The position numbers and the translations under genes were made by a program. DNA of 18,909 nt from Desulfocapsa sulfexigens. GTDB lineage: Bacteria; Desulfobacterota; Desulfobulbia; Desulfobulbales; Desulfocapsaceae. The stretch covers positions 1-18,909 of the forward strand of contig DYNG01000003.1 of NCBI GenBank assembly GCA_020721165.1, written 5' to 3'. The notes under the pieces were generated by a model that saw only the letters and a program-made list of their open reading frames with translations, was not told the origin of the DNA and ran no database searches. Position 1 is the first letter of the stretch, and each line of letters starts with the position of its first letter. Of the stretch, positions 1 to 6,350 are shown one piece after another.

Positions 1-138
1 CTCAATCACAAAATCCTCGACATAACACAATTATGCCTGCGGTTTTGTTCAATCTAACCGGCCAAACCCAACCCAAATCCGAGCGCAATTTTGTCCAGTT
101 TATTTTGAATAGCCTCCTAAGAATATTTTCAGCGCAAA

Positions 139-732
139 TTAGACACCAACTTGAAAACGAACGAAACGACGGATGGAAACATTTTCACCCATTTTACCAA
201 TCAACTCTGTCAACATATCCTGAATGGATTTATCGGGATTTTTGACAAATTGCTGCTCAAGCAAACAGACCTCCGCCAAAAAACGATCAATCTTACCGGT
301 TACCATTTTATCAACGATATTCGCGGGTTTCCCAGATTCAAGGGCCTGTTGAATGAAAATCTGCTTTTCCCGTTCTACAATGTCGGCAGGGACATCATCT
401 CGGCTCAAGGAAATAGGATTTGCCGCCGCTACATGCATGGCAACATCACGGGCAAACTCGCGGAAGCCATCGGTTTTAGCAACAAAATCAGTCTCACAAT
501 TTAATTCGACCATCACACCCAATTTTCCACCGGCATGGATATAAGTCTCAACCACACCCTCACTGGTGGCCCGTCCAGCCCTTTTCGCTGCTACCGCCAA
601 CCCTTTCTGCCGTAAAAAATCAATCGCCTTTTCCATATCCCCAGCATGCTCACTGAGGGCCTTTTTGCAATCCATCATCCCCGCGCCCGTCTTATCTCGT
701 AGGTCCTTCACCATTTGACTTGTAATGTTCAT
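139..732 (-). CDS. tsf: Elongation factor Ts, short form
   Basis: A 197-residue guanine-nucleotide exchange factor for EF-Tu. The N-terminal UBA-like domain is MVKDLRDKTGAGMMDCKKAL, followed by a linker and the core with the TDFV motif at residues 81-84 (NCETDFVAKTDGF), which displaces Mg and GDP from EF-Tu. It is much shorter than E. coli EF-Ts (283), like the compact forms of Thermus and many other bacteria. The ATG at 732 has GGAG 6 nt upstream; the ATG at 744 precedes that site and lacks one, so it is rejected. No terminator is seen after its stop. Confidence 0.97.
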   Translation of the reverse strand: MNITSQMVKDLRDKTGAGMMDCKKALSEHAGDMEKAIDFLRQKGLAVAAKRAGRATSEGVVETYIHAGGKLGVMVELNCETDFVAKTDGFREFARDVAMHVAAANPISLSRDDVPADIVEREKQIFIQQALESGKPANIVDKMVTGKIDRFLAEVCLLEQQFVKNPDKSIQDMLTELIGKMGENVSIRRFVRFQVGV

Positions 733-838
733 CGTTTTCTCCATCAGTGCAACAGCGACAATACGCTAAGAAAACTGTCCGCCATTGATTAAAATTTCAT
801 TTTCCCCGCCCGGTGAAAAGCAAAGAAAAAACAACCAC

Positions 839-868
839 AAAAAAGGGGCTGTCCAACCAGACGCCCCT
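839..868 (-). terminator. Intrinsic terminator or attenuator between rpsB and tsf
   Basis: On the minus strand AGGGGC (868-863) pairs with GCCCCT (849-844), continued inward by GTC with GAC after one bulged A. The loop is 6 nt, and a run of six T (839-844) overlaps the end of the stem. It is a GC-rich, textbook intrinsic terminator, 146 nt after the rpsB stop and 106 nt before tsf. tsf must therefore be expressed by readthrough or an unseen promoter. A partial terminator in the rpsB-tsf gap is also known in E. coli. Confidence 0.8.
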
Positions 869-961
869 CCACGCATTTGACCAGCCAATGCCCAACTCAA
901 CCGATGCGCGTCATCAGCTCGTCATATTTTTTTCTTCACGCAATTTTCATTCAACTGTCTT

Positions 962-991
962 CCCGGTCGCTCACTTGCGCTGGCGACAGGG
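962..991 (-). ncRNA. GNRA-capped hairpin downstream of rpsB
   Basis: On the minus strand CCC (991-989) pairs with GGG (964-962), then after a T/C mismatch GTCGC (987-983) pairs with GCGAC (970-966). A CA/GA 2x2 internal loop, a C-G and a G-U pair, and a GCAA tetraloop (978-975) complete it. The GNRA loop and the G-U pair form only in the minus RNA. It begins 23 nt after the rpsB stop in a locally GC-rich stretch. It may be a 3'-UTR element or a binding site; no known family recognised. Confidence 0.4.
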
Positions 992-1014
992 GATCGAATG
1001 CGTGCGTCATGGCA

Positions 1015-1794
1015 TTACTCTGTTGCAGCAGCAGTCTCTTCCTGACCCATATCAAGATCAGCATCAGCCATAGCAGCAGCCAGGGCTTCATCAGAGGCGG
1101 CATCTCCATCCAATCGAGCCTGGCCCGCCAGAACAGCCTCAGCGACACAGGAAACCACCAAACGAAGAGATCGCAAAGAGTCATCATTGCCAGGAATCAT
1201 AAAATCAATACCATCTGGATCACAGTTGGTATCGGCAAGGGCGACGACAGGAATATTTAATTTCTGCGCCTCACTGACAGCAATAGACTCCTTTTTAGGA
1301 TCAACGATAAAGAGTACGGTGGGCAATTTCTTCATGTTTTTTATCCCACCAACATTGCGCTCCAACTTTACCCGCTCTTTTTCCATCAATCCAACTTCTT
1401 TCTTCGGAAAACGATGAATGGAGCCATCTTCCTGCATGGACTCTATCAACTTTAAACGATCTACACTATTCTTGACTGTCTGAAAGTTGGTCAGCATCCC
1501 CCCCAGCCAACGATGATCAACATAATACATATTGCATCGTTTCGCCTCTTCATGCACAATGGCCTGGGCCTGCCTTTTGGTGCCGACAAACATGACTGAA
1601 CCGCCTTTGGCTATCTCCTTCGACAGAAAATCACAGGCCCTATCGAACATGCGTTTTGTCTTATCCAGATTGATGATATAAATCCCATTTCGTGGCCCAT
1701 AAATATAGGGCTTCATTTTAGGATTCCAGCGGCGGGTTTGATGGCCAAAATGCAGGCCTGCCTGTAACATCTCTTTTACTGTAGCAAATGACAT
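1015..1794 (-). CDS. rpsB: 30S ribosomal protein S2
   Basis: A 259-residue protein (E. coli 241). It begins MSFATVKEMLQAGLHFGHQTRRWNPKM, with NGIYIINLDKT, VMFVGTKRQAQ, RWLGGMLTNFQTV and PVVALADTNCDPDGIDFMIPGNDDSLRSL. The last 28 residues are a low-complexity Ala/Asp/Glu tail. GGAG lies 5 nt before the ATG. S2 assembles late on the back of the 30S and needs S1 on the ribosome. It has its own promoter and leader hairpin and is followed by tsf in the usual order. Confidence 0.98.
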   Translation of the reverse strand: MSFATVKEMLQAGLHFGHQTRRWNPKMKPYIYGPRNGIYIINLDKTKRMFDRACDFLSKEIAKGGSVMFVGTKRQAQAIVHEEAKRCNMYYVDHRWLGGMLTNFQTVKNSVDRLKLIESMQEDGSIHRFPKKEVGLMEKERVKLERNVGGIKNMKKLPTVLFIVDPKKESIAVSEAQKLNIPVVALADTNCDPDGIDFMIPGNDDSLRSLRLVVSCVAEAVLAGQARLDGDAASDEALAAAMADADLDMGQEETAAATE

Positions 1795-1907
1795 TTTTTC
1801 TCCATTCTCTGGTTAAGCCTCCATCCCCCATTTATCATTGTAAGACCCAAAAGCCCTCAATAACACCAGGAAAAGCAAGGGATGTGTGTTTTTTTACTCC
1901 TCTGTTT

Positions 1908-1932
1908 CTTAATCTCGACCACCGAGATTAAG
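1908..1932 (-). promoter_or_regulatory. Leader hairpin upstream of rpsB
   Basis: On the minus strand CTTAATCTCG (1932-1923) pairs perfectly with CGAGATTAAG (1917-1908), a 10-bp stem with a GTGGT loop. No T-run follows, so it is not a terminator; an AGAGGAG motif follows shortly after instead. It lies downstream of the predicted promoter, inside the rpsB 5' leader. A role as an S2-binding autoregulatory element is inferred from the existence of structured rpsB leaders in other bacteria; I cannot match it to a known class. Confidence 0.5.
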
Positions 1933-1952
1933 CACAAAGCTACAAACAAAAC

Positions 1953-1981
1953 TTTATAATATAAAATATATTTACTTGCAA
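1953..1981 (-). promoter_or_regulatory. Sigma70-like promoter for rpsB-tsf
   Basis: On the minus strand TTGCAA (1981-1976) and TATAAA (1958-1953) are separated by 17 bp of A/T-rich sequence. They match the -35 and -10 consensus at 4 and 5 of 6 positions. The predicted start is near 1946, giving an rpsB leader of about 150 nt. It lies within the 256-bp gap between the cysteine-cluster gene and rpsB. Confidence 0.65.
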
Positions 1982-2050
1982 GACAATCAGAAAAGCACAG
2001 CAAACAATGATCTCTGAAACATGAGGAAACACTTGTAACTTTGACAAGGG

Positions 2051-2815
2051 TTATCGTAAAGGTAAGGACGAAGTCCCAGTTAGAAAAAACTTAACCCATT
2101 CAAAGGAAAATTGTAAAAAAACAGTATCATCATTGCGCAACTTTTCAATCTGAGATTTTTTGAAACGAAATCGTTCGAAAATTCGTTCACGAATCACTAA
2201 CCTTCTAAAACCATCAATATCATAACAGGCCATAAACGCCATTTGCTGTTTCGGCCCACCGCTTCCTTCGCCCTTCCACGGATTCGTTGCAAAAAGGGTA
2301 TCGAGTTCAGCCCAGGCATCATTCAAGGAATTATAATCATGTAATTTTTGATCACGAATCCACTGCGTAACGGTCACCTTCTCTGGTTCATTATGGCCGA
2401 GACAGTAAGAATGTGCCGTCAAAAAATAATAATCCTTACCTCTACCCCGCCACGAGCTTCGATCAACGGCCCGCTCAAGGGGATATGTTCGACAGGCTGA
2501 TGGACGATCCGCATAAACTGAACACCCTTCCTGTCCCAAAAAGGGGCAACTTTTTTCTGGGTCATCATTGAGTTTCAGCATCACCGCAGGAAAGTAGGGC
2601 TGATCACCACTCACCAATCGGGTAAATTGACGCATAAAAGACTCCGCATCGCACTGCAAACATTTTTTAAGACGAATAATATCGTACGGATAAAGAAACA
2701 TATCAACATTTTTACAGCACGACATAAAACAACTAACACCGGCATGACACGAAAAATGAAAAGGCTCTTTTCCCAGGGGAACCTTATCGAGGGGAAATGT
2801 TTTGTTCTCTTGCAT
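2051..2815 (-). CDS. YkgJ-like cysteine-cluster protein, function unknown
   Basis: A 254-residue soluble protein with no signal peptide or membrane segment. It has the cysteine pattern of the putative zinc- or iron-chelating CxxCxxCC/YkgJ family: Cys23-x5-Cys29-x3-Cys33-Cys34, then Cys52 and Cys55, then CPFLGQEGCSVYADRPSACRTYPL holding Cys90, Cys98 and Cys108, and Cys138. The GCSVYxxRPxxCRxYP block is the family hallmark. The C-terminal 100 residues show no motif I know. ATG at 2815 has GAGGG 8 nt upstream (2828-2824); longer frames to 2836 lack such a site. No biochemical function can be assigned; an Fe-S or metal site is the family inference. It lies between two ribosomal operons on the same strand. 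Confidence 0.85.
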   Translation of the reverse strand: MQENKTFPLDKVPLGKEPFHFSCHAGVSCFMSCCKNVDMFLYPYDIIRLKKCLQCDAESFMRQFTRLVSGDQPYFPAVMLKLNDDPEKSCPFLGQEGCSVYADRPSACRTYPLERAVDRSSWRGRGKDYYFLTAHSYCLGHNEPEKVTVTQWIRDQKLHDYNSLNDAWAELDTLFATNPWKGEGSGGPKQQMAFMACYDIDGFRRLVIRERIFERFRFKKSQIEKLRNDDTVFLQFSFEWVKFFLTGTSSLPLR

Positions 2816-2841
2816 AAATTCTACCCTCAGCATCACTTCAG

Positions 2842-2878
2842 AAAAAAAAAAGCTGACATGATAACATATCAGCTTTTC
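2842..2878 (-). terminator. Intrinsic terminator of the alpha/rplQ operon
   Basis: On the minus strand AGCTGATATG (2874-2865) pairs with CATGTCAGCT (2860-2851) in a 10-bp stem with a TTAT loop. It is preceded by AAAA and followed by nine T after the stem (2850-2842). The one wobble pair is U-G in the minus RNA and would be C-A in the plus RNA, supporting minus-strand polarity. It ends the long ribosomal transcription unit, 87 bp after the rplQ stop and only 26 bp before the next gene's start. Confidence 0.85.
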
Positions 2879-2908
2879 AACTAGAACCAGTATTGCCTGC
2901 TATTCTTT

Positions 2909-2938
2909 AAAAAGAAGCATAAAAAGGAGCTTCTCCTT
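2909..2938 (-). promoter_or_regulatory. Overlapping small hairpins after rplQ
   Basis: Two mutually exclusive stems lie between the rplQ stop and the main terminator. AAGGAG (2938-2933) can pair with CTCCTT (2929-2924), followed by three more T. Alternatively AGAAGC (2934-2929) can pair with GCTTCT (2918-2913), followed by four T (2912-2909). Both are on the minus strand with 6-bp stems. They may be a weak upstream part of a tandem terminator. Confidence 0.3.
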
Positions 2939-2965
2939 ATTCGAACAATTTGCACACAAAAGCAA

Positions 2966-3352
2966 TCAACTTTCTACAGGTGTGGCAACATTCTCCTGGT
3001 ATCCAACAAGTTCAAGAATCGCCATGGGGGCAGCATCACCCTGACGAACACCGGTTTGAATAATACGGGTATAGCCACCATTGCGATCAGCATATTGAAG
3101 ATGTATAACATCAAACAGTTTGGCCACGACATCACGACTACGGATATAACCCAATGCCTGTCTTTTAGCATGCAGATCACCCCTTTTAGCAAGGGTAATC
3201 ATTTTATCTGCTATCCTGCGAGCCTCTTTTGCTTTGGGTGTCGTGGTGACAATTCGTTCATGCTCGAAAAGAGAGGTTACCATATTGCGAAACATCGCTT
3301 CTCGATGAGAAGAGGTGCGCCCAAGTTTTCTTCCAGAATTTCTATGTCTCAT
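2966..3352 (-). CDS. rplQ: 50S ribosomal protein L17
   Basis: A 128-residue protein (E. coli 127) beginning MRHRNSGRKLGRTSSHREAM, the family N-terminus, so the ATG at 3352 is chosen over the in-frame ATG at 3376. GAGG lies 8 nt upstream. Other conserved parts are LFEHERIVTTTPKAKEARRIADKMITLAKRGDLHAKRQAL, then YTRIIQTGVRQGDAAPMAILEL. L17 lies near the tunnel exit. It is the last gene of the alpha block and is followed by hairpins and a strong terminator. Confidence 0.98.
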   Translation of the reverse strand: MRHRNSGRKLGRTSSHREAMFRNMVTSLFEHERIVTTTPKAKEARRIADKMITLAKRGDLHAKRQALGYIRSRDVVAKLFDVIHLQYADRNGGYTRIIQTGVRQGDAAPMAILELVGYQENVATPVES

Positions 3353-3457
3353 AGCTTGATCCTCAACTCCTTCCATTGAAGGAAGAGATATAAATTTACA
3401 TTTTCTTTAATACAACAATAAAAACAACATGATGAAAATGATAAACGCTTAATCAAT

Positions 3458-3480
3458 AAAAAAATCATTAAAAAAATGAC
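3458..3480 (-). promoter_or_regulatory. Weak AU-rich hairpin with U-tract after rpoA
   Basis: On the minus strand GTCATT (3480-3475) can pair with AATGAT (3469-3464) around five T, followed by a T-run to 3458. The outermost pair is G-U on the minus strand and would be a mismatch on the plus strand. It lies 16 nt after the rpoA stop and 111 nt before rplQ. The stem has a single G-C pair and is weak, so partial attenuation at most. Confidence 0.25.
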
Positions 3481-3496
3481 CTTATATTTATCGATA

Positions 3497-4537
3497 CTAC
3501 TCAGCCTCATCAGCTTTCTTCACAACTTCCGGAGGAACCCAATTCTCAAACTTAAGGCCGAGACTCAAATCCCTCTCAGATAGCAACGCCTTAATTTCAT
3601 TGAGAGATTTACGACCAAAATTCTTTGTTTTGAGCATTTCCTGATCAGTTTTTTGACACAACTCACCGATAAAATTAATATCAGCATTTTTGAGGCAATT
3701 CGCAGAACGAACAGAGAGTTCTAAATCCTCAACGGGTTGATTCAAAAATTCATTTTCAAAAGGCTCAGGACCATTACTGGCGATCGGATCAGGCTCAGCA
3801 GAACTCTCATCAAAATTAATGAAGATAGTCATCTGCTCCTTCAAAATTTTGGCTGCGTATGCCAAAGCATTTTCGGGTTTTACACTTCCATCTGTTTCAA
3901 CTTCAATGGTTAATTTATCAAAATCGGTTTGATGACCAACGCGGGCTTGAGAGACCGTATACTGTATCTGTTTGACCGGCGTAAAAATAGCATCAATGGG
4001 AATCTGTCCAATCGATAAGTTTTCCTTGTTCTGTCGTTCTGCGGGCTGATAACCTTTTCCCCACTCGACAGTCAATTCAGCATAAAACCTTGACTTTCCA
4101 GTTAAGGTACAGATAACCTGATCACTACTCATGACCTCGACAAAAGAAGAGCCATGGATATCGGCAGCCGTTACAACACCTGGGCCAGATTTATCAATAA
4201 CAACAAGTTGCGGATCGGAATTGTTGAGTTTTAATCGAACCTGCTTAAGATTCAAAATAATTTCACTGACATCTTCAACAACATCCTTCATGGATGTAAA
4301 CTCATGCAGGGCGCCTTCAATTTTTACGGTCGTTATTGCTGCCCCTTGAATTGATGAAAGCATAATCCTCCGAAGAGAATTGCCAATCGTTACGGCAAAA
4401 CCTCGTTCGAGAGGTTGACAAACAAATTTACCGAATGTTTCAGAGTACCTATCCTTATCAACCTCAATCTTTTCAGGTTGAATCAATTGGCGCCAGTTAC
4501 GGTAAAAAGGAACATTTTCTTCAGCAGTTTGGGTCAT
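3497..4537 (-). CDS. rpoA: DNA-directed RNA polymerase subunit alpha
   Basis: A 346-residue protein (E. coli 329). The N-terminal dimerisation domain includes LERGFAVTIGNSLRRIMLSSIQGAA (from about residue 43), the block that nucleates core assembly. A flexible acidic linker (about 235-260) precedes the C-terminal domain with VRSANCLKNADINFIGELCQ, TKNFGRKSLNEIKALL and LSLGLKFENW, which binds UP elements and activators. AAGGA lies 5 nt before the ATG. It sits between rpsD and rplQ as in most bacteria. Confidence 0.98.
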   Translation of the reverse strand: MTQTAEENVPFYRNWRQLIQPEKIEVDKDRYSETFGKFVCQPLERGFAVTIGNSLRRIMLSSIQGAAITTVKIEGALHEFTSMKDVVEDVSEIILNLKQVRLKLNNSDPQLVVIDKSGPGVVTAADIHGSSFVEVMSSDQVICTLTGKSRFYAELTVEWGKGYQPAERQNKENLSIGQIPIDAIFTPVKQIQYTVSQARVGHQTDFDKLTIEVETDGSVKPENALAYAAKILKEQMTIFINFDESSAEPDPIASNGPEPFENEFLNQPVEDLELSVRSANCLKNADINFIGELCQKTDQEMLKTKNFGRKSLNEIKALLSERDLSLGLKFENWVPPEVVKKADEAE

Positions 4538-4654
4538 TTGATTCCTTCTCTGCGGCTCAATCTTCTAATAAAAATTCAGCACAAGTGCGATCTTCTCGAA
4601 ACGGAAAGTAAGAAAGATTCTGCCCTTATGAGAACACAGTTGCATAAAATTAGA

Positions 4655-4671
4655 AGGGGCAATACCCCCCT
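4655..4671 (-). promoter_or_regulatory. G-run hairpin in the rpsD-rpoA gap
   Basis: On the minus strand AGGGG (4671-4667) pairs with CCCCT (4659-4655) around a 7-nt loop, followed by TCTAATTTT. The downstream T-run is interrupted, so this is at most a weak terminator or pause site. It begins about 18 nt after the rpsD stop in a 151-bp gap and could set the relative amounts of S4 and RNA polymerase alpha. Confidence 0.3.
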
Positions 4672-4688
4672 AAAAAAGCCGAAATCAA

Positions 4689-5318
4689 CTATTTGGAATA
4701 TAACTCCACGATAAGATGCTCTTGAATAGGCATGGTTAACTCCTCTCGTTGGGGTAACGCCTTGATAATTGCCTTAAAATTGTCTTTATCAAGCTCTAAC
4801 CAACTTGGAATTCCACGACGGGCAACAGCTTCCAAATTCTCGATGATAAAGGAATTTTTACGACTTTTTTCCTTTACCGTTATTTCGTCTCCAGCAGTAA
4901 CCAGAAAGGAGGGGATATTAACTTTTTTTCCATTAACCAAAATATGACTGTGCAAAACAAATTGACGAGCCTGATTTCTTGATGAAGCTAAACCTATACG
5001 GAAAACTGTATTGTCCAATCTTCGCTCAAGATTGACCAACAAATTTTCACCGGTAACTCCTTTTTGCCGATCAGCCTTATGAAAGCAAAGACGAAATTGA
5101 CCCTCAAGAACTCCGTACATATTTTTTACTTTCTGCTTTTCGCGTAATTGCAGGGCATAATCAGAGACTTTTTTAAATCGAGCCTGACCATGTTGACCAG
5201 GACCGAAAGCTCTTCGTTCAAAAGAACATTTATCAGAATAACACCGATCACCCTTTAGATATAATTTCAAATTTTCTCGCCTGCAACGGCGACATGCTGC
5301 ACCTATATCTTTTGCCAC
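4689..5318 (-). CDS. rpsD: 30S ribosomal protein S4, four-cysteine form (GTG start)
   Basis: A 209-residue protein (E. coli 206). The N-terminal Cys9, Cys12, Cys26 and Cys31 make the zinc-binding form of S4. The S4 RNA-binding domain follows at about residues 98-160 (RRLDNTVFRIGLASSRNQARQFVLHSHILVNG). The closing segment REELTMPIQEHLIVELYSK is typical. The start is GTG with GGAGG 7 nt upstream; (M)AKDIGAACRRC fits the family. S4 nucleates 30S assembly and is the likely autoregulator of the alpha genes by analogy with E. coli. Confidence 0.98.
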   Translation of the reverse strand: MAKDIGAACRRCRRENLKLYLKGDRCYSDKCSFERRAFGPGQHGQARFKKVSDYALQLREKQKVKNMYGVLEGQFRLCFHKADRQKGVTGENLLVNLERRLDNTVFRIGLASSRNQARQFVLHSHILVNGKKVNIPSFLVTAGDEITVKEKSRKNSFIIENLEAVARRGIPSWLELDKDNFKAIIKALPQREELTMPIQEHLIVELYSK

Positions 5319-5377
5319 TTATAATCCTCCGACATCTGCTCTGCTGAGATTAAAAATAAATATACAGAAACTTCAAG

Positions 5378-5776
5378 TTATACACGACGGCGCTTGGGAG
5401 GCTTACATCCATTATGAGGCACTGGTGTTACATCACAGATACGAGTCACCTCAAAACCAGTGGTAGCCAAGGCCCGTAAGGCTGCCTCCCGTCCTGGCCC
5501 AGGCCCTTTTACCTTCACCTCAACTTTGCGCATCCCATGATCAGCCGCCTTCTGGCTTGCTTCAGCAATGGCATTCTGGGCAGCAAATGGAGTACTTTTC
5601 CGAGAGCCCTTAAATCCTAAAATCCCTGCGCTACACCATGAAACCACATTACCCTGTGTATCTGATATGGTGACGATGGTATTGTTAAATGTAGAATAAA
5701 TAAAAACAATTCCTTCAGGAATATTCTTTTTTACCTTTTTCTTATTCCGTGCTGTCGCACGCTTTGCACCGGCCAT
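5378..5776 (-). CDS. rpsK: 30S ribosomal protein S11
   Basis: A 132-residue protein (E. coli 129). Conserved features are IYSTFNNTIVTISDTQGNVVSWCSAG, GFKGSRKSTPFAAQNAI, VKVKGPGPGREAALRAL and the C-terminal TPVPHNGCKPPKRRRV. The Asn-Gly in PHNG is the site that becomes isoaspartate in E. coli S11. S11 lies on the 30S platform near the exit of mRNA. An AAGGG SD precedes the ATG. Confidence 0.98.
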   Translation of the reverse strand: MAGAKRATARNKKKVKKNIPEGIVFIYSTFNNTIVTISDTQGNVVSWCSAGILGFKGSRKSTPFAAQNAIAEASQKAADHGMRKVEVKVKGPGPGREAALRALATTGFEVTRICDVTPVPHNGCKPPKRRRV

Positions 5777-5796
5777 AGTATTCCCTTTATATTAAT

Positions 5797-6165
5797 TTAT
5801 TTACGCCGAGCAGCTGCGCCACGACGAGGCCCTTTACGAGTTCGGGCATTTGTCTTTGTCTTTTGTCCGCGGCAAGGTAAACCCATCCGATGGCGTTTCC
5901 CACGGTAACAACCAAGGTCCATAAGTCTCTTAATATCCATAGAGACTTCTCGACGCCGGTCACCCTCAACGGTATATTCATCCTCAATTATTTTCCGAAT
6001 CCGGCTGACATCATCACCACTTAAATCATCACTATTCATTGTAAAGGGCAGGTCAGCCTTAACAAGAATCTGCCTTGCGGATGTCAACCCAATACCATGA
6101 ATATAGGTTAACGCACGATCAATATGTTTGTTTTTAGGAAGGTCAACTCCTGATAAACGTGCCAA
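5797..6165 (-). CDS. rpsM: 30S ribosomal protein S13 (TTG start)
   Basis: A 122-residue protein (E. coli 118) beginning (M)ARLSGVDLPKNKHIDRALTYI with a helix-hairpin-helix IHGIGLTSARQIL. The basic C-terminus has CYRGKRHRMGLPCRGQKTKT and NARTRKGP, which contact P-site tRNA. The N-terminus is fixed by the family, so the initiator is TTG, with GAGGAG about 8 nt upstream. It is the first gene of the alpha block, followed after 20 bp by rpsK. Confidence 0.98.
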   Translation of the reverse strand: MARLSGVDLPKNKHIDRALTYIHGIGLTSARQILVKADLPFTMNSDDLSGDDVSRIRKIIEDEYTVEGDRRREVSMDIKRLMDLGCYRGKRHRMGLPCRGQKTKTNARTRKGPRRGAAARRK

Positions 6166-6179
6166 AATTGTATCTCCTC

Positions 6180-6218
6180 AAAAAAAATCTATTTAAGATA
6201 AAACGATATAACTTATCT
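6180..6218 (-). promoter_or_regulatory. Alternative hairpins and U-tract upstream of rpsM
   Basis: In the 57-bp rpmJ-rpsM gap the minus-strand segment TTATCT (6201-6196) can pair with upstream AGATAA (6218-6213). Its ATCT part can instead pair with downstream AGAT (6190-6187), which is followed by a run of eight T (one shared with the stem) and then the GAGGAG ribosome-binding site. The stems are short and AU-rich. In E. coli the rpsM start region is the S4 repressor target, so a regulatory leader here would make sense, but the structure is not proven and I see no match to the known pseudoknot. Confidence 0.25.
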
Positions 6219-6222
6219 GAAA

Positions 6223-6336
6223 TCAACCTTGCCGTTGCTTATGTTTTTTGAGCTTACAAGAAACCCTCACAACACCATTTCGCTTATAAATTTTACAATC
6301 ACTACATATTTTTTTAACCGATGCACGAACTTTCAT
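6223..6336 (-). CDS. rpmJ: 50S ribosomal protein L36, zinc-binding form
   Basis: A 37-residue protein read directly from the minus strand, beginning MKVRASVKKICSDCKIYKR and ending KKHKQRQG. Cys11, Cys14, Cys27 and His32 form the zinc site of the classical L36. It starts 14 bp after the infA stop and ends 57 bp before rpsM, the expected place between spc and alpha genes. Upstream only a purine-rich AGAGAGAATAG run serves as a possible ribosome-binding site. Confidence 0.95.
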   Translation of the reverse strand: MKVRASVKKICSDCKIYKRNGVVRVSCKLKKHKQRQG

Positions 6337-6350
6337 AATCTATTCTCTCT

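Noticed and set aside
61..79. G-rich repeats on the minus strand (GGATTTGGGTTGGGTTTGG) as a G-quadruplex
   Set aside because: Two of the four runs have only two G, so at best a weak two-layer quadruplex; no functional context.
1..138. Possible start of the next gene after tsf: GTG at 9-7 with GAGG at 18-15 on the minus strand; also GGAGG near 114-118
   Set aside because: Only three codons would be in the window and the product cannot be recognised. The GGAGG has no ATG, GTG or TTG at normal spacing. Nothing else supported was seen in these bases.
951..1187. A 78-codon minus-strand open frame overlapping the end of rpsB
   Set aside because: It is out of frame with rpsB, overlaps its conserved C-terminal coding region and has no family features. 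It is a shadow of rpsB plus its 3' region.
1803..1847. Short open frame in the rpsB leader beginning ATG ATA AAT
   Set aside because: It runs out of frame into the start of rpsB and ends shortly after, with no good ribosome-binding site of its own. No evidence of a leader peptide.
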